Shown: positions 44,042-53,201, numbered from the stretch's first letter. The stretch: DNA of 64,000 nt from Helicovermis profundi (GCF_033097505.1 NZ_AP028654.1:1322001-1386000); one strand, 5' to 3'. Program-made: numbers and translations. The notes: generated by a model from the letters alone, not told the origin.

Positions 44042-44977
44042 ATGCTAGAGGAAAAGAAAATAACCAAAGTCTATTTAAAAGGAAAAGAAGGAAGCAATAT
44101 TTTTGTTTCTTCCTATCAGTCTAAAAGTGAATCTAAAGCTGTTATTCATATATTGCATGGCATGGCGGAATATGGTGATAGATACGAAGATTTTGCAAAT
44201 TTCTTAACTAATAATAATTATGCAGTTTATGTTCACGATCACAGAAAACACGGAAAGAGTATTACTTTAAATCAAAAGGTTGGTATTTTTGATGAAAAAG
44301 ATACTTGGGATAATATTCTTGAAGATGTTGAGATAGTAAATAAATATATTCGTTCAAAGGAAGAAAACAAAAAAATAATAATATTTGGACATAGTATGGG
44401 ATCTTTTATAACAAGATCTTATATACAGAAATATAATAATAGCGTTGATGGAGCGGTGCTTAGTGGAACGGGTTACGCGAATCCTCTTACATGCAGATCA
44501 GCAATAGTATTAGGTGAGATAATTAAAATTATAAAGAAAAATAGTAGAAGTAAATTTTTAGATGATTTAACTTTAGGATCATTAAATAAAACAATTGAAA
44601 ATCCAAGAACGAACTGTGATTGGCTTTCAAGAGATGAAAGAGAGGTTGATAAATATATTAAAGACGAATTATGTGGATATAGGTATTCAAGTAAATTCTA
44701 TATTGAATTTTATAAAGGAATTGCTTCTTCAATAAAAGATAAAAACATATGTAAAACAAAGCATATGCCAATACTATTTATTTCTGGTGAAAAAGATCCA
44801 GTTGGTCAATTAACTTCTGGCGTTAAAAAAGTATTTAACAAATATATTTCTAATGGATATAAAGATGATTTAAGCTTAAAATTTATTGAAGGAGCAAGAC
44901 ATGAAATAATTAACGAAATAAATAATCAAGAAGTATATGAAACATTACTTAATTGGATTAATACAATTGATATTTAA
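44042..44977 (+). CDS. Alpha/beta hydrolase (lysophospholipase / monoacylglycerol lipase type)
   Basis: About 311-aa Hydrolase_4-type serine hydrolase. Visible are the oxyanion region HILHGMAEYGDRYEDF, the nucleophile elbow IIFGHSMGSF (Ser near residue 119), the Asp in LFISGEKDPVG and the His in EGARHEII. It likely hydrolyses monoacylglycerol or lysophospholipid, which would release glycerol for the nearby gldA-dhaKL (inference). ATG 44042 is preferred; ATG 44036 touches the AAGGAGG site. Confidence 0.85.
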   Translation: MLEEKKITKVYLKGKEGSNIFVSSYQSKSESKAVIHILHGMAEYGDRYEDFANFLTNNNYAVYVHDHRKHGKSITLNQKVGIFDEKDTWDNILEDVEIVNKYIRSKEENKKIIIFGHSMGSFITRSYIQKYNNSVDGAVLSGTGYANPLTCRSAIVLGEIIKIIKKNSRSKFLDDLTLGSLNKTIENPRTNCDWLSRDEREVDKYIKDELCGYRYSSKFYIEFYKGIASSIKDKNICKTKHMPILFISGEKDPVGQLTSGVKKVFNKYISNGYKDDLSLKFIEGARHEIINEINNQEVYETLLNWINTIDI

Positions 44978-45017
44978 TATTTATTTGATGCCTTAAGTTT
45001 TATAGAAAAACACATTA

Positions 45018-45068
45018 AAAAGCCTTTGAACTCACTATTAATAGTTAGTTTCAAAGGCTTCTTTTTTT
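45018..45068 (+). terminator. Terminator after alpha/beta hydrolase gene
   Basis: Stem AAGCCTTTGAA ... TTCAAAGGCTT with an inner ACTAT/ATAGT pair and a T7 tail. Confidence 0.88.
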
Positions 45069-45157
45069 ACATATTTTGTAGTGAAAAAAATATAGAAATA
45101 CAATTTATAAATAAACTATATAAAAGCCTTGTAATCTCTAGAATAGATACTTATATA

Positions 45158-45166
45158 TGATATAAT
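45158..45166 (+). promoter_or_regulatory. Extended -10 promoter of the rRNA methyltransferase gene
   Basis: TGATATAAT, an extended -10 box, 49 bases before the start codon. Confidence 0.55.
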
Positions 45167-45215
45167 ACAAATGTACTAATTTTAGAGTGCAAATAATATA
45201 AAAAAGGAAATATTT

Positions 45216-46406
45216 ATGAAAGTCAAAAATGTTAAAATAAATAAAAAATTTGTTGATAAATATAAAAAAGGATATCCTTTAATTCTAAAAAAAGCTTTGC
45301 TTGAAGAAGTCGTATTAGAAGAAGGCAACGTTATTAAACTATTAGATGAACGTAATAAATTTATAGCGCTTGCTTACTATGGTATTCAAAACAAAGGTAT
45401 TGGATGGATACTTAGCTTAAATGAAAAAGAAATTATTGATTTTAAGTTTTTTGAAAAAAAGATACTTAGTGCAATTAAATTTAGAGAAAATTATTATAAT
45501 TCTTCCATAACAAATGCCTTTAGAGTATTTAACGGTGAAGGCGATGGAATTGGCGGATTTACAATAGACTATTTTGATGGATATTATCTTATAAATTGGT
45601 ATAGTAAAGGTGCATATAAGTATAGAGATTATGTTATAAATACACTTAAAAAATTAACTAATATGAAGGGAATTTATCAAAAAAAGAGGTTTGATAACTC
45701 TGGAAAATTTATAGATGAAGATGGTTTTGTACTTGGTGAAAAATCTGACTTTCCTCTTATAATAAAAGAAAATAATGTTAATTTCGCTATATACTTAAAT
45801 GAAGGTGCTATGGTTGGAGTATTTTTAGATCAAAAAGATGTAAGAAATAGAATTAAAAGATCATATTCAAGAGGTAAAACTGTCCTTAATACATTTTCAT
45901 ATACAGGTGCTTTTTCTGTTTATGCATCAATTGGTGGAGCGAGTAAAACGACAAGTGTTGATCTTGCAAATAGAAGTTATGCCAAAACAATTGAACAATT
46001 TAGTATAAATGAAATTGATTATGAAAATGAAGATATTGTAGTAATGGATGTATTTGATTATTTTAATTATGCTATAAGAAATAATTTTAAATTTGATACA
46101 GTTATACTTGATCCACCAAGCTATGCAAAATCTAAAAAAAGAAAATTTTCTGCAGCAAAAGACTATAAAGATTTGATTAAAGATGTAATTAAAATAACGA
46201 AAAAAGGTGGTGTAATAGTTGCATCAACAAATTGTGCTGCCTTTGATATGAAAAAATTTAAAACATTTGTAGATGATGCATTTAAAGAGAGCAAATCAAA
46301 TTATAAAATATTAGAGGAATACAAACTACCACGAGATTTTAAAACATTAAAATCATTTCCTGAAGGAAATTATTTAAAGGTTTTATTTATTGAAAAAAAT
46401 TCGTAA
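45216..46406 (+). CDS. Class I SAM-dependent rRNA methyltransferase, RlmI-like
   Basis: 396-aa enzyme with an N-terminal PUA domain (residues 1-75), an EEHEE-like linker and a Rossmann methyltransferase domain. Motif I is VLNTFSYTGAFSVYA (near 227), motif IV VILDPPSYAKSKK (near 293) and the Cys of VASTNCAAF (near 330) matches the region of the catalytic Cys in RlmI. RlmI methylates C1962 of 23S rRNA. GTFSVYA/DPPSY patterns and the length agree. AAAAGG before the ATG. It stands alone. Confidence 0.88.
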   Translation: MKVKNVKINKKFVDKYKKGYPLILKKALLEEVVLEEGNVIKLLDERNKFIALAYYGIQNKGIGWILSLNEKEIIDFKFFEKKILSAIKFRENYYNSSITNAFRVFNGEGDGIGGFTIDYFDGYYLINWYSKGAYKYRDYVINTLKKLTNMKGIYQKKRFDNSGKFIDEDGFVLGEKSDFPLIIKENNVNFAIYLNEGAMVGVFLDQKDVRNRIKRSYSRGKTVLNTFSYTGAFSVYASIGGASKTTSVDLANRSYAKTIEQFSINEIDYENEDIVVMDVFDYFNYAIRNNFKFDTVILDPPSYAKSKKRKFSAAKDYKDLIKDVIKITKKGGVIVASTNCAAFDMKKFKTFVDDAFKESKSNYKILEEYKLPRDFKTLKSFPEGNYLKVLFIEKNS

Positions 46407-46416
46407 AAAATATAAT

Positions 46417-46460
46417 AAAGTTCTATAAGACTTATTAAAAGTAAGTCTTATAGAACTTTT
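46417..46460. terminator. Terminator after rRNA methyltransferase gene
   Basis: Perfect 18-bp stem AAAGTTCTATAAGACTTA/TAAGTCTTATAGAACTTT with a 7-base loop; the strongest hairpin of its kind in the window. Confidence 0.88.
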
Positions 46461-46494
46461 AGTAAATATAATAGATATAGAGAGGATGAAAATA

Positions 46495-47661
46495 ATGACT
46501 ATAAAACTTTATGAAAATGATATGTATTTAAAAGAAGTAGATGCAAAAATTACTGAAATTATTGAAGAGAAAAATGCTATATTTTTAGTTCTTGATAAAT
46601 CTATATTCTTTCCACTTGGTGGTGGACAACCATCTGATATAGGATATATTGAAAATTCAAAAGTATTAGAGGTAATAGAAAAAAACGGCAAACTTTATCA
46701 TAGAGTTGAAAAAAAACCAATTAAAGATAATGTGCACTTAGTACTTGATTGGAATAGGCGTTTAGATAATATGCAGCAACACTGTGGTGAACATATACTT
46801 TCAGGTATAATATTAAAAGAAATTAATGGACATAATAAAGGATTTCATATGGGTAAAGATATAGTCACTATAGATATTGACCTTCCATCTATTGGTGGAA
46901 CTTTGTTAAAAGAAATTGAAAAAAAAGCTAATGAGGCAATTTATAAAAATGCATTAGTTAATATTTATAACGTTAATTCCAAGGATGAAGCAAGTAAATA
47001 TGGTGTTAGAAAAGAAGTTACAGTTGAAAAAGATATTAGAATTGTTAGTATTGATGGAATCGACACAGTGGCGTGCTGCGGAAGTCACCCAAGAAGAACA
47101 GGGGAAGTCGGCCTAATAAAAATTCTAAAAGTTGAAAAAAATAAAAATATGACTAGAATCCACTTTGTGTGCGGAAATAGAGCATTAAAAGACTATAAAC
47201 TTAAAAGTGATATCATTAGCGAGCTAAGTAAAAAGTATTCAAGTTCAGCTGAAAATCTTCTTAGCAAAATGGCTAAAAAAGAAGAAAAAAATGAGCTTAT
47301 AAAACAAAAGTATACAGAATTAAAAAATAGATTTAATTCTCTAGAAGTTGAAACACTTTTTAATGAAAATAAAAATAAATATATAAAAATATATAATGAT
47401 ATGGATTTTAATGATATTGAATATATATCAAAAAAAGTACATGAGAAAATAAAATGCCTCACAGTTTTTGCAAGCGCAAATGAAAAACGAATTCTTATGA
47501 TTGACGGACTGGATTCAAATAATTGTGGTAAATTTTTCAAAGAAAATATTAGAGATTTTAATGGAAAAGGCGGAGGTAGCATTAATATAGCACAAGGCAA
47601 ATTTGAAAGTGAAGAAGATCTAAGAAGGTTTTGTGAAAAAGCAGACGAAATATTGAACTAA
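46495..47661 (+). CDS. Alanyl-tRNA editing protein, AlaX-L type
   Basis: About 388-aa stand-alone editing domain that hydrolyses mischarged Ser- or Gly-tRNA-Ala. It has a small N-terminal beta domain with FPLGGGQPSDIG, the zinc-binding editing site MQQHCGEHILSG (His, His) and CCGSHPRRTGE (Cys, His), then a coiled coil and a DHHA1-like C-terminal domain ending GGGSINIAQGKF. This is the long AlaX-L layout. ATG 46495 is preferred to ATG 46486, which directly abuts the GAGAGG site. Confidence 0.88.
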   Translation: MTIKLYENDMYLKEVDAKITEIIEEKNAIFLVLDKSIFFPLGGGQPSDIGYIENSKVLEVIEKNGKLYHRVEKKPIKDNVHLVLDWNRRLDNMQQHCGEHILSGIILKEINGHNKGFHMGKDIVTIDIDLPSIGGTLLKEIEKKANEAIYKNALVNIYNVNSKDEASKYGVRKEVTVEKDIRIVSIDGIDTVACCGSHPRRTGEVGLIKILKVEKNKNMTRIHFVCGNRALKDYKLKSDIISELSKKYSSSAENLLSKMAKKEEKNELIKQKYTELKNRFNSLEVETLFNENKNKYIKIYNDMDFNDIEYISKKVHEKIKCLTVFASANEKRILMIDGLDSNNCGKFFKENIRDFNGKGGGSINIAQGKFESEEDLRRFCEKADEILN

Positions 47662-47767
47662 TTTTAAAATAATTACAAGTAAATATTGCCATAATTGTTG
47701 AAAAAAATAAATTGTTTTGATAGAATGTAGTAGTATTGCATTAAAGCTTATATTTTGGAGGAATAAA

Positions 47768-48298
47768 ATGGGAAATGTTGTTATTATAGCCTTAGCACTT
47801 TCTTTGCTTTGTATACTTATTTTTTTTGAAGCAAAAAAAATTTTAAATATAAATAAAGCAAAAATAAAATTTGGAAATTTGATTTATATTGAGAAAAATA
47901 AAAATATAATTAATTTATTTGCGATGGTTCTTCTTACGTTTCTATTTTATAGGGATGCTGAAATGGATCATTGGTTAGTAATTGTTATATTTTTGCCTGC
48001 ATTAGGTATAAATATATATAGATATTTTGTAAGTGCTAATATTATCTATGATAAAGGAATTGTTTCAGATAAAAAATGCATGCTTTGGGATGAAGTAAAA
48101 GACTATAAGATTGATAAAATTACTAAAAATAAAGGAAAAAAATTATATTTATTTTTTGATAAAAAAGCTCTTAGTGGCGCTTATGTAGATAATGTTGAAG
48201 TAAAATTAAAAGAAGAATATGTAGAAGAAATAAGAAACATTCTAGTAGCTAATAATGTTAGTGAATATATCGAGGATTCTGATAAAAGGATTTATTGA
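47768..48298 (+). CDS. Small membrane protein (possibly DUF5673-like)
   Basis: About 176-aa protein with three probable membrane helices (about residues 2-20, 48-62 and 68-85) and a C-terminal cytosolic domain of PH-like pattern (IYDKGIVSDKKCMLWDEVKDYKI ...). Layout and the W-D-E-V-x-x-Y motif resemble DUF5673-type proteins. Function unknown. ATG 47768 is chosen for its TTGGAGGAA site; an upstream TTG reading (47717) has no such site. The trp promoter follows its stop. Confidence 0.65.
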   Translation: MGNVVIIALALSLLCILIFFEAKKILNINKAKIKFGNLIYIEKNKNIINLFAMVLLTFLFYRDAEMDHWLVIVIFLPALGINIYRYFVSANIIYDKGIVSDKKCMLWDEVKDYKIDKITKNKGKKLYLFFDKKALSGAYVDNVEVKLKEEYVEEIRNILVANNVSEYIEDSDKRIY

Positions 48299-48331
48299 TA
48301 GTTTTGGAAATAAATATTTTTAAAAATATAC

Positions 48332-48360
48332 TTGCATAAAAATTAAATTAATGTTATCAT
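48332..48360 (+). promoter_or_regulatory. Promoter of the trp operon
   Basis: TTGCAT (48332-48337), 17-bp spacer, TATCAT (48355-48360). It lies about 40 bases before the T-box stem I. Confidence 0.7.
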
Positions 48361-48399
48361 ACATATAATTTAAAAATATTCAAACAATAAATTCATTGA

Positions 48400-48631
48400 T
48401 TGGAAAAAGTAGCATTGAAAAGATTCTATAGAGAGCTAAGTGTGGTGGAAACTTGGCGTTGAAATTCTTTGTGAATGGTTCCATAAGAAGCGGCGTGAAA
48501 GTTTAGTAGCGTTAGTCGGGTTCTCCCGTTATAGAGACAAAGTATAAATTCTATGATGAGTACTTTTGAAGACATTAATATAAATAGGTGGCATAACGAC
48601 ACTTTATCCTATGGGATAAAGTGTTTTTTTT
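48400..48631 (+). promoter_or_regulatory. T-box leader (tRNA-Trp) with first antiterminator/terminator
   Basis: Classic T-box features are present. The AGAGAG motif is at 48430. A distal hairpin GCTAAG...CTTGGC follows. The specifier TGG lies at 48476-48478 inside GTGAATGGTTCC. The T-box sequence AATAGGTGGCATAACGAC is at 48583-48600. The TGGC in the T-box would pair with a tRNA acceptor ending G-CCA, and tRNA-Trp has G73. A terminator (CACTTTATCC/GGATAAAGTG plus T8) is at 48600-48631. Uncharged tRNA-Trp should block termination and switch on trpEGDCFBA. Confidence 0.9.
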
Positions 48632-48644
48632 GTATCTTTTTATA

Positions 48645-48700
48645 ATAAATAGGTGGCATAACGACACTTTATCCTATTGGATAAGGTGTTTTTTTTGTAT
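48645..48700 (+). promoter_or_regulatory. Second, duplicated T-box antiterminator/terminator module
   Basis: An almost exact copy of the first module starts 65 bases later. The same T-box sequence AATAGGTGGCATAACGAC is at 48648-48665, and the terminator stem CACTTTATCC/GGATAAGGTG is at 48665-48688 with a T8 tail. It has no stem I or specifier of its own. A transcript would therefore have to pass two terminators under one specifier. Confidence 0.85.
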
Positions 48701-48731
48701 AAAAATACAATGTTAATTCTAGGAGGGTCAA

Positions 48732-50201
48732 ATGGAGGTAAAAACAAATTATAAAATAATAAATGGAAAAAATTACTCTTTAGTAGAGATTTATGAGAAT
48801 CTACATGACAATTTATCCTTTATTTTTGAAGGAAACAAGGGAAAGTTTTCTTATTTTGGAAGAAATCCTATTGGAAGAATAGTTTCTGAAAATGATGAAC
48901 TTAATTACTATAAATACAGTGATAAGTCTCCATTTGAAAGTGAAATAAAGGAAGGAAATGTATTTGAAAATTTAAGAAAGTATTTAGAATTTAATTTCTA
49001 CGAAGAGAAATTAGATCACGTTGAGTTTAAAGGTGGTTATATTGGTTTTGTTTCATATGACAGTATAAAAAATATAGAAGAAATTAAAATTAATAATAAA
49101 AAAGATATTGATATTCCTGAAATTGACTTAATGCTCTATGATGAAGTTATTTGCTATGATAATTTTAAGAACGACATATATATCATTGTAAACTCTTATG
49201 TTGAAAATAGTGTTCAATATATTGATGAGAGAATAGATAAAATTGAAGATGAAATTAGAAAAATAAAATGTAAAACTAATTTCAAAATTAAAATTAAGCT
49301 AGAAAGTGAAAATAAAGAAAATACTCATATTAGTCTTAATGGAAAAGAGAATGAAAAAATAAATAATATTGATATTTCAAATATTAAATTTTTAACTTCT
49401 AAGTCGAAATTTATTGATAATGTGAAACTTGCAAAAGAATATATAAAAAATGGTGATATTTTTCAAGTTGTTCTTTCTAGAAAAGCAGTAATTAAATGTG
49501 AGGAAAAAGGCTTTAACATTTATAAGAAGCTTAGAAAAGTAAATTTTTCAGATTATATGTTTTATATAAATTTTGGGACATATGAAGTACTTGGATCATC
49601 ACCAGAAATATTAGCGAAAAAAATAAAAAACAAAATATATTCTTGTCCAATAGCAGGAACTAGGAAAAGAGGGATAAGTGATTTAGAAGACAAGAATAAT
49701 GAAAGTGAACTTTTAAATGATTCAAAAGAAAAATCTGAACATAATATGCTTGTAGATTTATCGCGTAATGATATTGGAAGAGTATCAAAGTTTGGAAAAG
49801 TATCTCTTAAAAAATATATGAATGTTGAAAAATTTTCTTATGTAATGCATCTTGTTTCCTTGGTGGAAGGAGAACTTAAAGATGGACTGGATTCAATTGA
49901 TGTATTAACTTCATGTATGCCTGCTGGAACAGTGTCAGGGGCACCTAAAATTAGAGCCATGGAAATAATAGAAGAACTCGAAGAAAATAGAAGAGGTTTT
50001 TATGCAGGTGGAGTAGGATTTTTTAGTTTTGATGGAAATATGGATTTGTGTATTGCAATAAGAAGCGCACTTATAAAAGGCGGAGAAATATTCGTGCAAG
50101 CAGGAGCTGGAATAGTTGCTGAGTCTACACCAGAAAAAGAATTTATAGAAACTGAGGATAAACTTAAGAGTATTATTACTGCACTAAAAATGGTTAATTA
50201 A
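48732..50201 (+). CDS. trpE: Anthranilate synthase component I TrpE
   Basis: 489-aa aminase subunit converting chorismate to anthranilate. The C-terminal chorismate-binding domain has NGDIFQVVLSRKAVI (near residue 240), AGTRKRG, PAGTVSGAPKIRAMEI (near 399) and QAGAGIVAESTPEKEF. The N-terminal feedback region has SFIFEGNKGKFSYFGRNP where most TrpE proteins have an LLES motif. AGGAGGG before the ATG. First gene of the operon. Confidence 0.95.
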   Translation: MEVKTNYKIINGKNYSLVEIYENLHDNLSFIFEGNKGKFSYFGRNPIGRIVSENDELNYYKYSDKSPFESEIKEGNVFENLRKYLEFNFYEEKLDHVEFKGGYIGFVSYDSIKNIEEIKINNKKDIDIPEIDLMLYDEVICYDNFKNDIYIIVNSYVENSVQYIDERIDKIEDEIRKIKCKTNFKIKIKLESENKENTHISLNGKENEKINNIDISNIKFLTSKSKFIDNVKLAKEYIKNGDIFQVVLSRKAVIKCEEKGFNIYKKLRKVNFSDYMFYINFGTYEVLGSSPEILAKKIKNKIYSCPIAGTRKRGISDLEDKNNESELLNDSKEKSEHNMLVDLSRNDIGRVSKFGKVSLKKYMNVEKFSYVMHLVSLVEGELKDGLDSIDVLTSCMPAGTVSGAPKIRAMEIIEELEENRRGFYAGGVGFFSFDGNMDLCIAIRSALIKGGEIFVQAGAGIVAESTPEKEFIETEDKLKSIITALKMVN

Positions 50202-50213
50202 GGAGGCAAAAAC

Positions 50214-50792
50214 ATGGTATTAGTTATTGATAATTATGATTCATTTACATTTAATCTAGTTCAACTTATAAGTAAATTTACAAAAAATATTGAAGTTCGG
50301 CGTAATGATAAAATTTCTCTTAAAGAAATAAAAAACAAAAATTATAGTCATATTATTATTTCTCCTGGTCCTAAATATCCAAAAGACGCAGGTATTACTA
50401 TGGAAGTTATTAAAAATATGAGTGGTAAAATTCCTATCCTTGGAGTATGCCTTGGCCATCAAGCTATAGTAGAAGTATTTGGTGGAAATATAATGAGACT
50501 TATTGAACCGTTTCATGGGAAAACGAGTGAAATAAAATATAAGAAAATAGGAATATTTAAAAATGTTAATGGAATATTAATAGGCGCTAGGTATCATTCA
50601 TTAGTTGCTGATATGAAGTCAATTCCAAACTGTTTAGAAGTTATAGGAAAAAGTGAAGACAATCTTGTTATGGCAATAAGTCATAAAAGCTTTAATACTA
50701 TTGGTCTTCAGTTTCATCCAGAATCATTTTTAAGTAATAATGCAGAAAATATAATTGGAACATTTTTAAATATAAAAGGAGGATTAAAATGA
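50214..50792 (+). CDS. trpG: Anthranilate synthase component II TrpG (glutamine amidotransferase)
   Basis: 192-aa class I glutamine amidotransferase supplying ammonia to TrpE. Catalytic Cys in LGVCLGHQAI, His and Glu in LQFHPESF; the N-terminal VIDNYDSFTFNLVQ is typical. AAGGAGG upstream; the ATGA overlap with trpD couples them. Not fused to trpD. Confidence 0.95.
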   Translation: MVLVIDNYDSFTFNLVQLISKFTKNIEVRRNDKISLKEIKNKNYSHIIISPGPKYPKDAGITMEVIKNMSGKIPILGVCLGHQAIVEVFGGNIMRLIEPFHGKTSEIKYKKIGIFKNVNGILIGARYHSLVADMKSIPNCLEVIGKSEDNLVMAISHKSFNTIGLQFHPESFLSNNAENIIGTFLNIKGGLK

Positions 50793-51802
50793 GAGATAAC
50801 TTAAATAAACTACTAAAATTAGAGGATTTAACAATGGATCAAATGTATAAGTCAATGAATGATATCTTAAAAAAAAATATATCAGATATTGAAATTTCAT
50901 CTTTTTTAACAGCTCTTGAAATAAAGGGAGTAAAAAAAGATGAGTTAATTGGAGCTGTAAAGTGTTTAAAAGAAAATGCTAAAAAAGTTGAAATAAAAAG
51001 CGATGATGTAATAATTGACACATGTGGTACAGGAGGAGACGGAAAAAACACAATAAATATTTCGACCGGTGCCACGATTATTGCAGCAGGTGCGGGAGTG
51101 AAAATATTAAAACATGGCAATAGAGCGGTATCGAGTAAAAGTGGTAGTACGGATGTACTAGAAGAGTTAAAAATTAGAATTCCAACAAATAAAGATGATG
51201 TAAAAGAAGAGTTTATAAAACATGGAGTAAGTTTTTTATATGCTCCCTTGTATCATAAAACTTTAAAAAATGTAGCGAATGTTAGAAAAAAGCTAGGGTT
51301 TAATACTATTTTTAATATGCTTGGTCCACTTGTTAATCCATCAAATGTAAAATATCAAGTTGTTGGGGTTTCTAATCCATCTTATACTGAGCTTTATTGT
51401 GAAGTATTAAAATACTTTGGAGCAAAACGTGCTTTGGTTGTTCATGGTTTAGATGGAATTGATGAAATTACTATAACAGATAAAAGCAAAATAAGTGAAT
51501 TAAAAGATAATAAAATAAAAACCTACTATATTGATCCAAAAGATTTTGGAATAAATAAAGTAGAATCAAAAGAAATATTAGGACTCAGTGCAAAAGATAA
51601 TGCAATGAGAATTAAAAAAGTATTTATGGGAGAAGAGGGCGCAGTTAAGGATATTTTAGCACTTAATGCTGGTGCATATATATATATTTATGGAAGTGCT
51701 ACTAGCATAAAGGAAGGATATAATATGGCTCTTAAGTCACTAGAAAATGGTGATGTCTTCAAAAAATACGTTGAATTAACGAAATTCTATTCTAAATATT
51801 AA
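50789..51802 (+). CDS. trpD: Anthranilate phosphoribosyltransferase TrpD
   Basis: 337-aa enzyme joining anthranilate to PRPP. The PRPP site is DTCGTGGDGKNTINIST (near residue 73) and the anthranilate/PRPP loop KHGNRAVSSKSGSTDVLE (near 107-124). Usual length. AAAGGAGG before the ATG. Confidence 0.95.
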   Translation: MRDNLNKLLKLEDLTMDQMYKSMNDILKKNISDIEISSFLTALEIKGVKKDELIGAVKCLKENAKKVEIKSDDVIIDTCGTGGDGKNTINISTGATIIAAGAGVKILKHGNRAVSSKSGSTDVLEELKIRIPTNKDDVKEEFIKHGVSFLYAPLYHKTLKNVANVRKKLGFNTIFNMLGPLVNPSNVKYQVVGVSNPSYTELYCEVLKYFGAKRALVVHGLDGIDEITITDKSKISELKDNKIKTYYIDPKDFGINKVESKEILGLSAKDNAMRIKKVFMGEEGAVKDILALNAGAYIYIYGSATSIKEGYNMALKSLENGDVFKKYVELTKFYSKY

Positions 51803-51811
51803 GGAGGATTT

Positions 51812-52573
51812 ATGAATATACTAAATGAAATTGTAAATAAAAAAAAACAAAGATTATTAAAAGATAAGGCAGAATATTCAATTGAGTATTATAAGAAAAT
51901 GATAAAACCAAGAAACACATCTATTTCATTTAAAGATGCTCTAAAAAAAGAAAAAATAAGTATAATAGCAGAAATAAAAAGAGCCTCTCCATCACTTGGT
52001 ATAATTGATAAAAATTTTAATCATATTAAGAAAGCTAAAGAATATCATAATTCAGGAGTTAGTGCAATTTCAGTTTTAACTGAAGAAGACTTTTTTTTAG
52101 GGAAAATTGAGTATATTTCTGATATAAGAAAAATTACTAATAAACCTATTTTAAGGAAAGATTTTATAACTTCAAAACAAGAAATATATCAGTCAAGAGT
52201 TTATGGAGCTGATGCAATATTACTTATTGCATCTATATTAACTAAAGAAAAATTAAATGAATTTATAGATTTATGCAAAACTTTAAAAATGGATTCTTTA
52301 GTTGAAGTTCATACAAAGGAAGAACTGTTATTAGTACTTGAAACAAAGGCAGATATAATTGGAATTAATAATAGAAATCTAAAGACCTTTGAAACTGACA
52401 TTAATAATACTTTAAATTTAAAGAAATATATTAATTCAAATATTCTTCTTGTTAGCGAGAGTGGAGTTAAAACTTTAGAAGATATTATAAAATTAGAAAA
52501 AAATTCAGTAGACGGAGTTTTAATTGGTGAAAGTTTTATGAATGGAAGCATTGATTTAGACCAATATTTTTAA
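51812..52573 (+). CDS. trpC: Indole-3-glycerol phosphate synthase TrpC
   Basis: 253-aa TIM barrel closing the indole ring. Catalytic Lys in IAEIKRASPSLG (near residue 52), Glu in ISVLTEEDFF, Lys in PILRKDF, and the phosphate site SESGVKTLED with GVLIGESFM. Not fused to trpF. AAGGAGG before the ATG. Confidence 0.95.
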   Translation: MNILNEIVNKKKQRLLKDKAEYSIEYYKKMIKPRNTSISFKDALKKEKISIIAEIKRASPSLGIIDKNFNHIKKAKEYHNSGVSAISVLTEEDFFLGKIEYISDIRKITNKPILRKDFITSKQEIYQSRVYGADAILLIASILTKEKLNEFIDLCKTLKMDSLVEVHTKEELLLVLETKADIIGINNRNLKTFETDINNTLNLKKYINSNILLVSESGVKTLEDIIKLEKNSVDGVLIGESFMNGSIDLDQYF

Positions 52574-52592
52574 TATAAAGGAGCTGAATAAA

Positions 52593-53201
52593 ATTAAAAC
52601 AAAAATTAAGATTTGCGGTATAAGAAGAGAAGAAGATATTAAGATTGTAAATAAGTATAAACCTGATTATATAGGTTTTATATTTGCTAAAAGTAAAAGG
52701 CAAGTTTCAATGAATAAAGCATATAGTTTAGTTAAATTATTAGATAAAAATATAAAAAGAGTTGGGGTATTTGTAAATTCTTCAGCTGATGAAATAAATA
52801 AGATATCAAAGACTTGTGAATTAGATATTGTCCAGCTTCATGGAGATGAGGATAATGAATTTATAGAAAAAATTAATTTACCTGTTTGGAAGGCTATAAG
52901 AGTTAGTTCAAAAGAAGATTTAGTAAAAGCAAATGACTATAACTGTGAAAGAATTCTTTTTGATTCATTTAGCTTAGAGGAATATGGTGGAACTGGGGAA
53001 AGTTTTGATTGGTCTTATTTAAGAGGGAAAAGTAGTGACTATATTATTGCAGGAGGAATTAATGAAGATAATGTTGGCTTACTAATAACTAAATATAGTC
53101 CGTATTTAGTTGATGTAAGTAGTTCAATTGAAACAGATGGTTATAAGGATGAAAATAAAATTAGAAAATTAATTGAAAAAGTGAGGGAATGCAATGAATA
53201 A
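52593..53201 (+). CDS. trpF: Phosphoribosylanthranilate isomerase TrpF with probable ATT start
   Basis: About 202-aa TIM barrel isomerase. The true N-terminus [15 protein letters not shown] with the catalytic Cys of KICGI lies upstream of any ATG, GTG or TTG in frame; the first standard start (ATG 52710) would delete 39 residues and the catalytic Cys. The only suitable codon after the GGAG at 52580-52583 is ATT at 52593 (9-base spacing). The catalytic Asp is in [16 protein letters not shown] and the phosphate site [10 protein letters not shown]. The end overlaps trpB by 8 bases. Confidence 0.85.
   Translation: MKTKIKICGIRREEDIKIVNKYKPDYIGFIFAKSKRQVSMNKAYSLVKLLDKNIKRVGVFVNSSADEINKISKTCELDIVQLHGDEDNEFIEKINLPVWKAIRVSSKEDLVKANDYNCERILFDSFSLEEYGGTGESFDWSYLRGKSSDYIIAGGINEDNVGLLITKYSPYLVDVSSSIETDGYKDENKIRKLIEKVRECNE

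Noticed and set aside
48441-48450. TGTGGTGG as the T-box specifier region
   Set aside because: This lies in the loop of the distal hairpin (GCTAAG/CTTGGC). The usual GAA-codon context points to TGG at 48476 instead.
52710-53201. trpF starting at ATG 52710
   Set aside because: This would remove the first beta strand and the catalytic Cys of KICGI while the upstream frame clearly codes for them.
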